A stretch of DNA of 64,000 nucleotides. It comes from Paraglaciecola sp. T6c. Lineage in GTDB: Bacteria > Pseudomonadota > Gammaproteobacteria > Enterobacterales > Alteromonadaceae. The DNA lies in contig NC_008228.1 in assembly GCF_000014225.1 (NCBI RefSeq), forward strand, positions 186,001 to 250,000, read 5' to 3'. Positions 38,460-48,577 of this stretch are shown piece after piece. The position numbers and the translations under genes are program-made. Each line of letters starts with the position of its first letter. Positions within the stretch are counted from its first letter, which is position 1. The notes below the pieces were generated by a model. That model ran no database searches. It was given only the letters and a program-made list of their open reading frames with translations, and was not told where the DNA came from.

Positions 38460-39282
38460 TCTTATCGCCCTGCAAATGACATCCACACCTGATGTCACAG
38501 AAAACCTGCATTTTGTTGAACAACAATTGGCTCAATTAACGGTAAACGAGCCTACCTTGGTGGTATTGCCTGAATGTTTCGCCTGTTTTGGCGGCGGCGA
38601 TAAGGCCTTATTGAGTATTGCTGAGTCATTGGGTGACGGCCCAATACAGGCGCGCCTAATGGGTATGGCCAAGCAATATGGTGTGTGGCTAGTGGCTGGC
38701 AGTATGCCGTTAAAAAGTGAAAACCCAGATAAATTTACCGCATCTTGCTTGTTAATCAATGATGCTGGCGAACGGGTGACTGAATATCAAAAAATTCACT
38801 TGTTCGACGTGCAGGTCGCAGACAACACTAAGACCTATTGTGAGTCTAAGTACACGCAAGCGGGCAGCACACTTGTGAGTGTGCCAGACACGCCATTTGG
38901 ACATTTAGGCTTAGCAATATGTTACGACGTGCGTTTTCCAGGGTTATTTCAAGCCATGGCTGAACACAAAGCGTTAGACGTGATAGCACTGCCCGCGGCA
39001 TTCACTCAAAAAACGGGTGAAGCACATTGGCAGGCTTTGTTAAGCGCTCGCGCAATCGAAAATCAATGCTATTTGGTAGCAGCTGGGCAAACTGGTGTGC
39101 ACGCCAATCAGAGACAAACCCATGGTCATTCCTGTATTATTTCACCTTGGGGTGAAACTTTAGCTGAATTACCGCAGTCCGTCGGTGTGATCAACGCTCA
39201 GCTAGAACCTGCCATACTTAATAGAATTCGCCGGGATATGCCGGTCTATGCCCATAATAAATTCAGGAGTTACCTTGTCTAA
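38452..39282 (+). CDS. Carbon-nitrogen hydrolase (Nit2-like nitrilase)
   Basis: The 276-residue nitrilase-superfamily protein carries its Glu-Lys-Cys triad: E41 (LPECF), K114 (YQKIHLFD) and C157 (AICYDVRFP). The motifs and length match the Nit/NitFhit group that removes deaminated glutathione or omega-amides such as alpha-ketoglutaramate. The ATG overlaps the yhdP stop by 8 bases (ATGGCTAA). Association with yhdP and tldD suggests a housekeeping metabolite-repair role. The precise substrate is not determined. Confidence 0.91.
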   Translation: MANLIALQMTSTPDVTENLHFVEQQLAQLTVNEPTLVVLPECFACFGGGDKALLSIAESLGDGPIQARLMGMAKQYGVWLVAGSMPLKSENPDKFTASCLLINDAGERVTEYQKIHLFDVQVADNTKTYCESKYTQAGSTLVSVPDTPFGHLGLAICYDVRFPGLFQAMAEHKALDVIALPAAFTQKTGEAHWQALLSARAIENQCYLVAAGQTGVHANQRQTHGHSCIISPWGETLAELPQSVGVINAQLEPAILNRIRRDMPVYAHNKFRSYLV

Positions 39283-40717
39283 TCTGGTTGAACAAAACCT
39301 GCTTACTGCCGCTAACCTCGACAGAGACCATCTTGCAAACGCGTTAGATGCCATTTATCAACATGATAATGATTTTGCTGATCTGTATTTTCAGGCCAGC
39401 CAGCACGAAACGTGGGTGCTCGAAGACGGCATCATTAAAGATGGCAGCTATAACGTCGAGCGCGGTGTAGGTGTGCGTGCTGTTAGTGGCGAAAAAACCG
39501 GGTTTGCTTATTCTGATGACATCAACCCAGAAGCGTTGATGCAAGCGGCAAAAGCCTCGCGCAACATTGCAAGTGCGGGGGGCAAGCACAAAGTGACAGG
39601 CCTTAAAAACAGCAAGGTTGACCCTAAGTACCATGCTGACAATCCTATTTTAGGTATGCAAGACGAAGAAAAAATAGCCCTTTTACGTGCGGTTGATAAC
39701 TACATTCGCCAGCAAGAAAGCGCACTAAGCCAAGTGGTTGTGAGCATCAGTGGTGTTTACGAAGAAGTGTTAATTGCTGCTACCGACGGTACGTTTTGCA
39801 CTGATATTCGCCCATTAGTACGTTTGAACTGTTCCGTGTTAATGGAAAAAGACGCTCGTCGCGAGCGTGGTAGCTCAGGCGCGGGTGGCCGTTATGCCTA
39901 TGAATATTTCCTAAGCCAAGCTGATGGGCGCCCACTTTACGAACAAATTGCTGACGAAGCCATTCATATGGCGCGGGTAAACATGCGCGCAGTGGCCGCA
40001 CCTGCAGGTCAAATGCCGGTGGTGTTAGGCAGTGGCTGGCCAGGAGTATTATTACATGAAGCAGTAGGGCATGGGCTTGAAGGAGATTTTAACCGCAAAG
40101 GCGCATCGACATTTAGCGGGCGCATGGGGGAGCAAGTTGCTTCAGCAGGTTGCACCATAGTGGACGATGGCACATTGGCTAATCGCCGTGGTTCGTTGTC
40201 GGTCGATGATGAAGGCACCCCAAGCCAGTACAATGTATTGATCAAAGACGGCATTCTGACTGGCTATATGCAAGATAAACTCAATGCGCGTTTGATGGGT
40301 GTTAAGCCTACTGGTAACGGTCGCCGTGAGTCATATGCACATTTGCCTATGCCGCGCATGACCAACACCTATATGTTGGGTGGGCAACATGAGCCAGAAG
40401 CAATTATTGCCAGCATCAAGAATGGAATTTATGCACCCAACTTTGGTGGTGGTCAAGTAGACATTACTTCAGGAAAGTTTGTGTTCTCTACCTCAGAAGC
40501 GTATCTCATTGAGAATGGTAAGGTCACTAAGCCGATTAAGGGCGCTACACTGATCGGCAACGGCCCAGAAGCCATGCAAAAGGTTTCTATGGTGGGTAAC
40601 GATTTAGCGCTAGATAAAGGCGTTGGCGTGTGTGGAAAAGATGGCCAGAGCGTGCCAGTGGGGGTTGGCCAGCCTACACTTAAAGTGGATGAACTAACCG
40701 TAGGCGGTACAGCCTAG
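39275..40717 (+). CDS. tldD: Metalloprotease subunit TldD
   Basis: The 480-residue TldD forms a heterodimeric metalloprotease with PmbA (TldE), which degrades unfolded peptides, trims microcin B17 precursor and affects CcdA. The metal site HEAVGH is at residues 261-266. I prefer the TTG start at 39275, which has AGGAG 5 bases upstream and gives a length close to the 481 residues in E. coli. An ATG at 39248 adds nine residues and lies further inside the nitrilase gene. The partner pmbA lies 3.2 kb downstream on the same strand. Confidence 0.94.
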   Translation: MSNLVEQNLLTAANLDRDHLANALDAIYQHDNDFADLYFQASQHETWVLEDGIIKDGSYNVERGVGVRAVSGEKTGFAYSDDINPEALMQAAKASRNIASAGGKHKVTGLKNSKVDPKYHADNPILGMQDEEKIALLRAVDNYIRQQESALSQVVVSISGVYEEVLIAATDGTFCTDIRPLVRLNCSVLMEKDARRERGSSGAGGRYAYEYFLSQADGRPLYEQIADEAIHMARVNMRAVAAPAGQMPVVLGSGWPGVLLHEAVGHGLEGDFNRKGASTFSGRMGEQVASAGCTIVDDGTLANRRGSLSVDDEGTPSQYNVLIKDGILTGYMQDKLNARLMGVKPTGNGRRESYAHLPMPRMTNTYMLGGQHEPEAIIASIKNGIYAPNFGGGQVDITSGKFVFSTSEAYLIENGKVTKPIKGATLIGNGPEAMQKVSMVGNDLALDKGVGVCGKDGQSVPVGVGQPTLKVDELTVGGTA

Positions 40718-40765
40718 CTAATTACCGAGTTGTTATTTTTTTAAACAACGACTTTCCAAGCAATA

Positions 40766-40794
40766 AAAAATGGCGCGCATATCGCGCCATTTTT
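40766..40794. terminator. Bidirectional terminator between tldD and the Ig-like lipoprotein gene
   Basis: AAAAATGGCGCG, loop CATAT, CGCGCCATTTTT: a 12-base-pair perfect stem with A and T runs on both sides, so it can end transcription from the tldD side and from the converging lipoprotein gene. Confidence 0.85.
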
Positions 40795-40816
40795 GTATCT
40801 GTAGACTGTTACAAGA

Positions 40817-43252
40817 TTAATTCAACGTCACTATCGTGTTGGTCGTAGATTCAAGGCCGCTAGGGGAGGTGATCGTTACGCTCAATGTAGCTTGTGTTGC
40901 TTCAGATACATCATTCTCTAGGGTGAAGATCGCTTGCGATGCCGCATTAACCGAGGTGCTGGGCATGGTTAAATTTGTTTGACCATTGAGTTGCCCCGCA
41001 CTTGAATTGACAACAACCGTGGAGCCGCTCGCTATAGGCTGGCGCGCGGTATCTGCAAAAACAACCGTAAAGGTTTGGCTGGTGTCGCGCGGTATAGCCG
41101 TTGCCGCTGTTGATGTTTGATAGTTGCTGGCAATGACGGCGGCGCTGTTATCAATAATATCGATTTGCGCTGCGGAGCTTGATGTGACCAACACTAAGGC
41201 GCGGCGCACATGCATGGTATTCGCATCACCCGTGCCGCAACTGCTGCCTGAACATTGAGGGCCGTTAAAGAGGTTGTCGGCTGAATCAAAGCTACCGTTG
41301 GCGTTGTAATCAAGAAATATCTCACCCGCATCGCGGATGCCATTTTCGTTGTCATCGCGCCAGGCTTCACTGATGTCCACAAAGCCGGTTTGCCCATACA
41401 GACTGGTCGACAAGCCATTGTCCGTGTTGTCATTAAAACCTGCACCATCGTCATCATCGTAGAAATTATTACCGTTGCTATCAAATAAGGTTTCATGGCC
41501 TATAGCGGTCGCTAAAATAGTGATACGGTGGTCAGGCACCTTAGGATTCGCGCTCAACCAGGTTACAGCGCATGCGCCGGACACTGTAGTGCAACTGCCG
41601 TCGATAGAGCCACCCTCAGTGGTAAAGCTGACTGCGGTACCATCAGGCACCGGATTGTTGAAAGTATCTGCCAAACGTACCACTAGATTCACTTCTTGCT
41701 CGTTTATATCAAACGCTTCTGGGTTGAGGTTATCAGCGGAAATGGTCATGCTGTTTTGGTCAGGTAAGCCCGTGTTAACCGACAATAGGTCAGACTGGGT
41801 GATGATAGTCTCGCCTGATTCAGTTTCTACTTCGGCGGTTACTCGCACCGATGTTGGTACGTCGCCCGCAGTTACGCGCGTGCTCACTTGACCCTGCGAG
41901 TTGGTGAGGCCAGTAGCCGAAGAGAGTGTTAAACCGCCAGTTTGCGTGTTTAAGCTAAACGACACTGCTTGTTGCGCTAGTGGATTACCCAGCGCACCAT
42001 TTACTTGAAATACCAAAGTTGAAACCGTAGAGCTGTTTTGACCTCCCGTGCCGCGAAGCACTAATGAGCTGGGTTCAGCCGATACAAAAGCCAATGAGCC
42101 AATGGACTCTGCTTGTATTGAAATCGCCTGAGAAACACTAAGGGTTGCGTTATTCACTACCACAGATGCAACAATAGAATCGGTGTTACCGTCTCCACCT
42201 GCGCAGCTTTGGTCTTCAAACGTGGCGTTAGCCACGCCGTTTATCGTGTTAACTAGCGTGTCGATTGTGGCGAAACCGTCAGTGACACAGTTCGAGCTAA
42301 AGGTAACAGGGGTTTGGGTTAAAATACGTTGGTCATTTTCATCGACCAGCGCGATAGAAACACCCAAAGTACCACCGGCACTTATTTCCACGTCACCGGC
42401 ATTATTACGTGTGCTGACTCCTAGTTGACCTTCAATAAATACGCCGTTGTCATCAAAGTAACCTAAACGGATAATCTGTTCTGAGATGGCGCCTGCAGCT
42501 TGTATTTCGTAATTAAACGACGACGCTAAATCGACATCGTTAACCACAGCGGTGGCTGTTGCTACACCTGCACCAATGTCGCTATCTTCAGCCGAAAGGG
42601 TGACTTGCGCTACGCCGTTGTTATCGGTCAGCGCTGAATCGGTGTTTAATGTGCCGCGCTGTGCACTAAAGGTAACGATAACACTTGGGATTGGCACATC
42701 GTTTTCATCGAGAATTTGTGATTGCAGCTGAATGTCAGTACCTGCCTGAAAACGATTGACTACCTGACCACTGTTAAGCAACGCTAAGTTAACCACGGCA
42801 GATTGGCCGGTTAAGGTATCAGCACTTAAATATTCGTAATTTTCGCTGCTCGTGCTGTCATCAAAGGTAGCGGTTAACACAGCTGCGCCTACTTCACTGT
42901 TCTCACTGGAAATCGCTATTTGTGCGACACCTTGGCTATCAGTCAGTTTCGTCGTACTGGAAAATGTACCAAGCGTGCCAGAAAAGGTAATAATTTCACC
43001 TTCAACAGGGTTACCGTTTTGCATCAAAGTGGCTTGTACGCAGGCTACTTGGCCTGAGGTAAAGCTTTGAGTGGATGTGGAGCATTGTTCATCATAGGTT
43101 GATACCGCCAAGGTAAAACTAGATGTGTCGCCGCCTGAATTGCCTCCAGAGCCAAATGGGTCGTCGCCGTTTTCCCCAGAGACTCCGCCACCACAACTGG
43201 TTAGCGTAAAAATCGCTAACCACACTACGTACATCGGTAACCGTTTGCTCAT
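40817..43252 (-). CDS. Ig-like (BIG_1) repeat lipoprotein with calcium-binding loops
   Basis: An 811-residue surface lipoprotein: signal peptide with lipobox LTSC (Cys20) and no Asp at +2, so outer-membrane sorting is expected. A Gly/Ser-rich linker is followed by successive bacterial Ig-like domains of invasin (BIG_1) type. Recurrent motifs include GVAQIAISSENSEVGAAVLTA and GVAQVTLSAEDSDIGAGVATA. Near residues 590-665 an insert holds EF-hand/dockerin-like loops of the type DxNxNGxxDxxE (for example DDNENGIRDAGE). Two short disulfide-like Cys pairs are present. The function is probably adhesion or envelope structure; no enzyme motif is visible. It is convergent with tldD and follows yjgA by 5 bases on the minus strand. 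Confidence 0.83.
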   Translation of the reverse strand: MSKRLPMYVVWLAIFTLTSCGGGVSGENGDDPFGSGGNSGGDTSSFTLAVSTYDEQCSTSTQSFTSGQVACVQATLMQNGNPVEGEIITFSGTLGTFSSTTKLTDSQGVAQIAISSENSEVGAAVLTATFDDSTSSENYEYLSADTLTGQSAVVNLALLNSGQVVNRFQAGTDIQLQSQILDENDVPIPSVIVTFSAQRGTLNTDSALTDNNGVAQVTLSAEDSDIGAGVATATAVVNDVDLASSFNYEIQAAGAISEQIIRLGYFDDNGVFIEGQLGVSTRNNAGDVEISAGGTLGVSIALVDENDQRILTQTPVTFSSNCVTDGFATIDTLVNTINGVANATFEDQSCAGGDGNTDSIVASVVVNNATLSVSQAISIQAESIGSLAFVSAEPSSLVLRGTGGQNSSTVSTLVFQVNGALGNPLAQQAVSFSLNTQTGGLTLSSATGLTNSQGQVSTRVTAGDVPTSVRVTAEVETESGETIITQSDLLSVNTGLPDQNSMTISADNLNPEAFDINEQEVNLVVRLADTFNNPVPDGTAVSFTTEGGSIDGSCTTVSGACAVTWLSANPKVPDHRITILATAIGHETLFDSNGNNFYDDDDGAGFNDNTDNGLSTSLYGQTGFVDISEAWRDDNENGIRDAGEIFLDYNANGSFDSADNLFNGPQCSGSSCGTGDANTMHVRRALVLVTSSSAAQIDIIDNSAAVIASNYQTSTAATAIPRDTSQTFTVVFADTARQPIASGSTVVVNSSAGQLNGQTNLTMPSTSVNAASQAIFTLENDVSEATQATLSVTITSPSGLESTTNTIVTLN

Positions 43253-43257
43253 ATTTA

Positions 43258-43785
43258 TTATCCGTCTATTGAAGATTGTAAATACTTAAATAACTCGCGA
43301 GCCGCCTTGGGCGGTTTATTATCCGCTTGCTGTTTTGCCGCTTGGCGAACCAATTGGCGTAACTTTTGACGTTCTAAAATAGGATGTTCTTCAAGTACTT
43401 CTTCGATTGCACTATCACCTTGGGCTATTAGGTTATCGCGCAACATCTCCAATTTATGAAATTTTTGATTGGTTTTTTGATGTGAAGCCTGAATTTGCAG
43501 TAATGCTTGCTCGATAGGGGCGACATCTCGGTGGCGCATAAGCTTGCCAATCAACTGAAGTTGACGACGATAACCTTCTTTCTTACGTAAAATACGCCTC
43601 GCCAGCATTACAGCGTCGAGTAACTCCTGATCCATAGGAATTTTGGCCAGCGCAGTGGGGCTGAGATCCACTAAGGATACGCCTAGCTTTTGCAAATCAT
43701 TCATTTGATTTTTAATCTGAGTCTTGCTCAGTTGTGTGTCTTCTTGTTCTACTTCGAATTCGTTTTTATCTGGAGATACGGCCAT
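43258..43785 (-). CDS. yjgA: DUF615 ribosome-associated protein YjgA (DarP)
   Basis: The 175-residue, highly charged helical protein has the DUF615 features MNDLQKLGVSLVDLSP and GYRRQLQLIGKLMRH. YjgA/DarP associates with late 50S ribosome precursors and aids their maturation. It is divergent from pmbA, as in E. coli. Its stop codon is 5 bases before the Ig-like lipoprotein gene, so the two may share a transcript. Confidence 0.92.
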   Translation of the reverse strand: MAVSPDKNEFEVEQEDTQLSKTQIKNQMNDLQKLGVSLVDLSPTALAKIPMDQELLDAVMLARRILRKKEGYRRQLQLIGKLMRHRDVAPIEQALLQIQASHQKTNQKFHKLEMLRDNLIAQGDSAIEEVLEEHPILERQKLRQLVRQAAKQQADNKPPKAARELFKYLQSSIDG

Positions 43786-43893
43786 AACAATGTCTTTAAT
43801 GGTACACTAGGAAAATATTGTAACCTTGTATTGGCGATTAATATAGTTAGTCGTTAGTCGCTCGGGGTAATCTGGTTTGATAATGAAGGGTGT

Positions 43894-45219
43894 ATGCAGC
43901 AGCAATTAACTGATATCCAACAAATAGTCGAAGACGTACTTAAACTGGCCAAGGAAAAAGGCGCCACGCAAGCCGAAGCCAGCATGTCAAAGGTGCGCGG
44001 TATCGCGGTTTCCTCTCGTTTAAAAGAAGTAGAAACAGTCGAGTTTACCAACGATGGTGGTTTAGGGATCACGGTATACAAGGGGCAACGCAAAGGCAGC
44101 GCCTCAACCGCAGATTTGAGCCCGCAAGCGTTGCGCTTAACGGTGGAAAAAGCCATCGAAATCGCTAAATACACAGGGGAAGACGCCTGCTCTGGCTTGG
44201 CTGACAAAGAATTGATGGCATTTGAGCCGCAAGACCTTGACCTGTTTCATCCTATCGAGCTAGATACTGACTTTGCCATAGAGCAAGTCATTAAAGCGGA
44301 AACCGCTGCATTAGCATTCGACCCGCGCATTACCAACTCTGATGGCGCGTCTTACAATGCGAATCTGGGCACCAAGGTATACGGTAACAGCCACGGTTTA
44401 AATGTGGGTTACAACAGCAGTCGCTACAGCATGAGCTGTGTGGTCATTGGTGAACAAGATGGCGATATGCAGCGTGATTACAGCTATACCGTTGAGCGCC
44501 AAGCAAACCTTATGGCAAGCCCTGAGCAAATAGGCAAAGAGTCGGCTGAGTTTACCTTAGGCCGCTTAGGCGCTCGTCAAATCAAAACAGCCAAAGTTCC
44601 CGTGTTGTTTGACAAAGAAATTGCCTCTGGTTTGATTGGGCATTTCATCAGTGCAATCAGCGGTGGCAATTTATACCGTAAATCGTCATTTTTAGTGGAT
44701 AAACTCGGTGAGCAAGTGCTGCCTAGCTGGTTTAGCATCAGCGAACGCCCTTTTATCATGCGTGGTTTAGCCAGTTCAGCGTTTGATCATGAAGGTGTGC
44801 GTACTAAAGACAGTGAGATCGTCACTGACGGTATCCTTAATCAATACCTGTTAACCAGTTACTCTGCCCGTAAGATGAAAATGCAAACCACTGGCCATGC
44901 TGGCGGTATTCACAACTGGCTCATTAAGCCTACGGGGCAAAGCGATAAGCAAATGTTAGCTGAGCTTGGTACGGGGTTGTTAGTCACTGAATTGATGGGC
45001 CAAGGAGTGAACGTGGTCACGGGCGATTATAGCCGCGGTGCGGCGGGATTCTGGGTCGAGAATGGTGTGATTCAATATCCAGTGCACGAAATCACCATCG
45101 CGGGGAATCTGGCCGATATGTTGAAAAATATCGTTGCTGTGGGTTCAGAAATAGAACGCCGCGGCAGCATTCAAACTGGCTCTATCTTAATTGATAACAT
45201 GCAGGTCGCTGGCGATTAG
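43894..45219 (+). CDS. pmbA: Metalloprotease subunit PmbA (TldE)
   Basis: The 441-residue protein is the partner of TldD. It has the N-terminal region EDVLKLAKEKGATQAEASMSK and the C-terminal GAAGFWVENGVIQYPVHEITIAGNL shared by the family. It lacks the HExxxH metal site, as expected because the metal is held by TldD. It is 108 bases from the divergent yjgA and is followed by a strong terminator. The E. coli protein has 450 residues. Confidence 0.94.
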   Translation: MQQQLTDIQQIVEDVLKLAKEKGATQAEASMSKVRGIAVSSRLKEVETVEFTNDGGLGITVYKGQRKGSASTADLSPQALRLTVEKAIEIAKYTGEDACSGLADKELMAFEPQDLDLFHPIELDTDFAIEQVIKAETAALAFDPRITNSDGASYNANLGTKVYGNSHGLNVGYNSSRYSMSCVVIGEQDGDMQRDYSYTVERQANLMASPEQIGKESAEFTLGRLGARQIKTAKVPVLFDKEIASGLIGHFISAISGGNLYRKSSFLVDKLGEQVLPSWFSISERPFIMRGLASSAFDHEGVRTKDSEIVTDGILNQYLLTSYSARKMKMQTTGHAGGIHNWLIKPTGQSDKQMLAELGTGLLVTELMGQGVNVVTGDYSRGAAGFWVENGVIQYPVHEITIAGNLADMLKNIVAVGSEIERRGSIQTGSILIDNMQVAGD

Positions 45220-45258
45220 TATCAACGCCATTTGGTATGAATAGCGGATATTAAAAAT

Positions 45259-45290
45259 AAAGGGCAATCACAGCAATGTGGTTGCCCTTT
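45259..45290. terminator. Bidirectional terminator between pmbA and the S9 peptidase gene
   Basis: AAAGGGCAATCAC, loop AGCAAT, GTGGTTGCCCTTT: a 13-base-pair stem with one G-T pair, T-rich on the plus side (TTTGTTTT) and on the minus side (TTTATTTTT). It serves the two convergent genes. Confidence 0.85.
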
Positions 45291-45293
45291 GTT

Positions 45294-47219
45294 TTAATCA
45301 ATTAAGTGAACTTGTAAAAAGTCGGCAAGTTGCTGATAAAAAGTAACTTGATTGACTACTTTGGATATTCCATGCCCTTCATCTGGAAAGCGCAGATAGG
45401 TAACGGGCAACCCCTTTTCTCTCAACGTTTTTACCATAATGTCTGATTCCGCAACAGGATCTCTTGGGTCATTAACACCATGCTCGTAAAACATCGGTGC
45501 GTTGATTTTATGCACCGTATTAATGGGTGAGTTTTCTGCATAAAACTTCTGCCAACGTGTCTCGTTTATATCACCATATTCAATCCTGTCTGAGGCTTTC
45601 AACGCAGGTGATGCAGTTTTCAATGCGGTGACCCAATCAGCGACACCAACGATGGATATACCCGCAGAGAAGGCATCAGGATACGCCCCCATTACGGCAT
45701 TAACCATGTAACCACCGTACGAGCGACCCATAACCGCGGAGCGATCTACGTTGACTGTTCCTTCTTTTTTAAACCAAGCCAAGGCATCCACTAAATCACG
45801 TACGCTATCTAAGCGCTTTTCTTGGTTATCCAATTGAGCATAAGTTTTTCCAAATCCAGTCGAGCCTCGCACGTTTATATCGAGTACTGCTACGCCTTTG
45901 CCGAGTAAGTACTGGATAGCTGGTTTCCAACTGGCGCGAGATTGTGAAGCTGGCCCGCCATGCACGTTGAAGATTATGGGAGGCGAGGTGTCTTGTTTGC
46001 TTATTGGTAAGTATAATAATCCGAAAATGGTTACGCCGTCCCGTGCTGGCATACTGACTGCAATGGGAGATAACATCTCTGCATTATCGACACCCGCCAT
46101 GTTAGGTGCGAGTAACAGTTCAGTTTGCTGATTGGTTAAATCTACCAAATACAGACTCCCCGGCGTAGCGGGGCCGGTTATACGGACTAATAAATCTTTA
46201 CCTTGTTCAGCGCAAGAAAGGGAGTATACCCCTTGGGGTAAGGGTATTTGTTGTTGGTTATCACGTTGTAAATGGTAAATATGCAGCTTGTCAAAGCCAT
46301 TCTCATTCGTTGTCCACACCAAATACGTGCCTTGCTTACAAACCTGTACATTTTCAATATCGTAATCACCACTAAATAAAGTGCGCTCAGTAGCAGAGCT
46401 CAAGTCGTACTGGCGTAACGCATTCATCTCTTGTCCTTCATTTGACGTAAAATAAAATGATTCACCTGAGGCTGACCAAACAAAATTGCCATAACTTGAA
46501 GGTATCTGAGGTTTGAATACGGAGGACATTTTGCCATTACTGTTGTTAAGCAAATATACATTCGCCCCGTCTTCACCTACGGCTTCTGTGACAATAAGAT
46601 GTTCGCCGTTCGGCTGCCATTGATGAGGTCTAAAGAAATACTCCGCTTGATACATGAGACGGGGTGTTAGCTTATTGCTCTGGGCATTAAAATCGACAAC
46701 ATAAATATCAAAGTCTCGGCCGTTGCGCTCAGTTGATGAATACGCAAAGTGACGCCCGCTGGTATCAAACCACCCAGGAACTCGGTAGGCGTCAGTAAAG
46801 GGAAGCACAATTTTTTCATGCAGGCCGTCAATAGATATCAAATTGAAAGCTTCTCGCTCATCACCGTTGTTGTCTGCACCATAAATGAGCTCTTTGCCAT
46901 TGGGGTGCCATAGATAATGTGTAATGCCATTACCGAAGGTTAATTGAGTCACTTTTTTATCTTTTATGTGGATTAACCAAAGTTGCGGAGCACCACTAAC
47001 ATCACTCATATATGCGGCAATCGTACCTTGGGGATTAAGAGAGGCGTTATATGGCCCTCGCGCCAGGATTAAGCGTGAAATATCGTACGGTCTATCGCTG
47101 GCTGTACCTATGTTGATAGGTTTAGTTTGGGGGGTATCTTGGGGGTATGGCCACTCTTTGCTTAGTAATGATTGAGCAAACAACAAAGTGATGAAAAAAA
47201 GCATTTTCATGTTCATCAT
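45294..47219 (-). CDS. Secreted prolyl oligopeptidase family (S9) peptidase
   Basis: The 641-residue protein has a signal peptide (LLFAQSLLS), an N-terminal beta-propeller with WD40/TolB-like repeats (about 40-370) and a C-terminal alpha/beta-hydrolase domain (about 385-640). Catalytic residues are S500 in GRSYGGYM, an Asp in GVNDPRDP and the His in DEGHGI. The family cleaves dipeptides or acylated amino acids from peptides. It probably acts in the periplasm on imported peptides. The first ATG at 47219 may not be used; MKMLFF three codons later has an AAGGA site at good spacing. It is convergent with pmbA and separated from it by a terminator. Confidence 0.92.
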   Translation of the reverse strand: MMNMKMLFFITLLFAQSLLSKEWPYPQDTPQTKPINIGTASDRPYDISRLILARGPYNASLNPQGTIAAYMSDVSGAPQLWLIHIKDKKVTQLTFGNGITHYLWHPNGKELIYGADNNGDEREAFNLISIDGLHEKIVLPFTDAYRVPGWFDTSGRHFAYSSTERNGRDFDIYVVDFNAQSNKLTPRLMYQAEYFFRPHQWQPNGEHLIVTEAVGEDGANVYLLNNSNGKMSSVFKPQIPSSYGNFVWSASGESFYFTSNEGQEMNALRQYDLSSATERTLFSGDYDIENVQVCKQGTYLVWTTNENGFDKLHIYHLQRDNQQQIPLPQGVYSLSCAEQGKDLLVRITGPATPGSLYLVDLTNQQTELLLAPNMAGVDNAEMLSPIAVSMPARDGVTIFGLLYLPISKQDTSPPIIFNVHGGPASQSRASWKPAIQYLLGKGVAVLDINVRGSTGFGKTYAQLDNQEKRLDSVRDLVDALAWFKKEGTVNVDRSAVMGRSYGGYMVNAVMGAYPDAFSAGISIVGVADWVTALKTASPALKASDRIEYGDINETRWQKFYAENSPINTVHKINAPMFYEHGVNDPRDPVAESDIMVKTLREKGLPVTYLRFPDEGHGISKVVNQVTFYQQLADFLQVHLID

Positions 47220-47251
47220 CCTTAATGAGTTTATCTAAAATTGATGTACAC

Positions 47252-47285
47252 AAATATTGAAGGGACGGTTCCCCTCAATATTGAA
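47252..47285 (-). terminator. Hairpin downstream of the 370-residue hypothetical gene
   Basis: AATATTGA and TCAATATT arms plus GGG/CCC with one mismatch enclose a 7-base loop. This is a strong hairpin 12 bases beyond the stop codon on the minus strand, but without a clear T run, so it may stabilise the message end rather than terminate. Confidence 0.4.
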
Positions 47286-47296
47286 TCACGCGGTTC

Positions 47297-48409
47297 CTAG
47301 GCGATTAAGTCGTGAATTTTATTCAGCGACGGCAAAGGTTGCGTGTCTTGATAGAATAGACGATTCAAGCGCCCTAGCAAATTTACGCTACGACTTGGAT
47401 CGTGCGCTTTTTTACGATGTTCGCTGCTGGTTTCTAAAAATTCCCACGGTTTTAAATTCCATGCGGCAATTTGCTTAGGTGTTGAGCCAACCGCTGCAAC
47501 AGTACTTAAAATACGCTCGGTTTTACTCTCATTAGTGGCGATTAAATCGTTTTGATAGGTGTTTTCTAAAGGCGTTGCAATCGCAGCAATGGTGCTATCG
47601 ATGGCATGCCAAATTTGGTCGTGTTCGAAGGCTTGGCCAATAGGGGCGTAATAACCCATTACTTCCCATTCTAATTCAGCATTACCCTTGGCAATTGAAC
47701 TGCCTATTTCCGCCGAATAAGCTAAATCAGGGCGCGCGCCGATATTGTAAGCATCAACGGATAAGCCCACGCACACAGCGATATCGCCAAAGCGGCTGGG
47801 AACATAGTAAATGGCTTCAAACGCCGCGCGCTTTACGCCCATCCAACCATGCACAACAGGCTCTTCTAACGCGAACTGGCGTACTTCATCAGGCAAGTCC
47901 TCACCGTATTTATCGATAAATAAATGGGACGGGTCTTGGGCGAGATGCGCGTCTTGTACCCACACTTCATATTCTTGACGATTGTCCGCTTTACCGCGGC
48001 TTTTAATACCGTATGACAAGTTAATAGGGCGGCAAATGTCGCGATTTTCACCGTCTTTATGAAAAAATTCAGAGCGAAAGCGTTTGATAAAAGGCGCATC
48101 GCTGCCAGCAATTGCGGCGGTCGGGTAACGAAAACCAATTTCACTTTTGGGGATAATATGAAAGCCCGCAATGCTTTTTTCAAGCTGGCTTTTAACGCCT
48201 CTCAGCACGTCTACATTCGGCACGACTATGCTGCGCTCTGGTTCAATGGTTAAGCGGCGCCCATCAGGGGTAATGAACTTAGGGGTTTTGTGAAACTCAT
48301 GATGGTTCAAACCTAATTGCGTGACATATTCACTGCGCAACAGAGCTAATTCAGAGAACAAGGCATCGTGATTTCTAATGTGTTTAAACAAAGGGCGTTG
48401 ATCAGCCAT
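47297..48409 (-). CDS. Conserved-looking protein of unknown function
   Basis: I do not recognise this 370-residue protein. It has no signal peptide or membrane helix and is predicted cytoplasmic. Composition and codon use look like ordinary coding sequence, and the ATG has an AGAAGAA site upstream. Recognisable local features are a basic N-terminal half (DGRRLTIEPERSIVVPNVD), a segment FIKRFRSEFFHKDGENRDICRPINLSYG, and a C-terminal helical part. No nucleotide-binding loop or metal site stands out. Neighbours are an S9 peptidase on the same strand and a divergent glutathione S-transferase, and neither defines its role. Confidence 0.7.
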   Translation of the reverse strand: MADQRPLFKHIRNHDALFSELALLRSEYVTQLGLNHHEFHKTPKFITPDGRRLTIEPERSIVVPNVDVLRGVKSQLEKSIAGFHIIPKSEIGFRYPTAAIAGSDAPFIKRFRSEFFHKDGENRDICRPINLSYGIKSRGKADNRQEYEVWVQDAHLAQDPSHLFIDKYGEDLPDEVRQFALEEPVVHGWMGVKRAAFEAIYYVPSRFGDIAVCVGLSVDAYNIGARPDLAYSAEIGSSIAKGNAELEWEVMGYYAPIGQAFEHDQIWHAIDSTIAAIATPLENTYQNDLIATNESKTERILSTVAAVGSTPKQIAAWNLKPWEFLETSSEHRKKAHDPSRSVNLLGRLNRLFYQDTQPLPSLNKIHDLIA

Positions 48410-48577
48410 AGGTGCATTCTTCTCTATTGTGGGTTACTTTCGCATTTCGCTTGTGGTCATAAGTTTAATATTCTTGTTTGTTTATATGGATTTATGCAAA
48501 GAATTACAAGCGTTAAAGGTGAGTATAAAGCCAGTTTTATCAGCCCCAATTTTTGATTAAGTGTAAGGTAATTAAAG

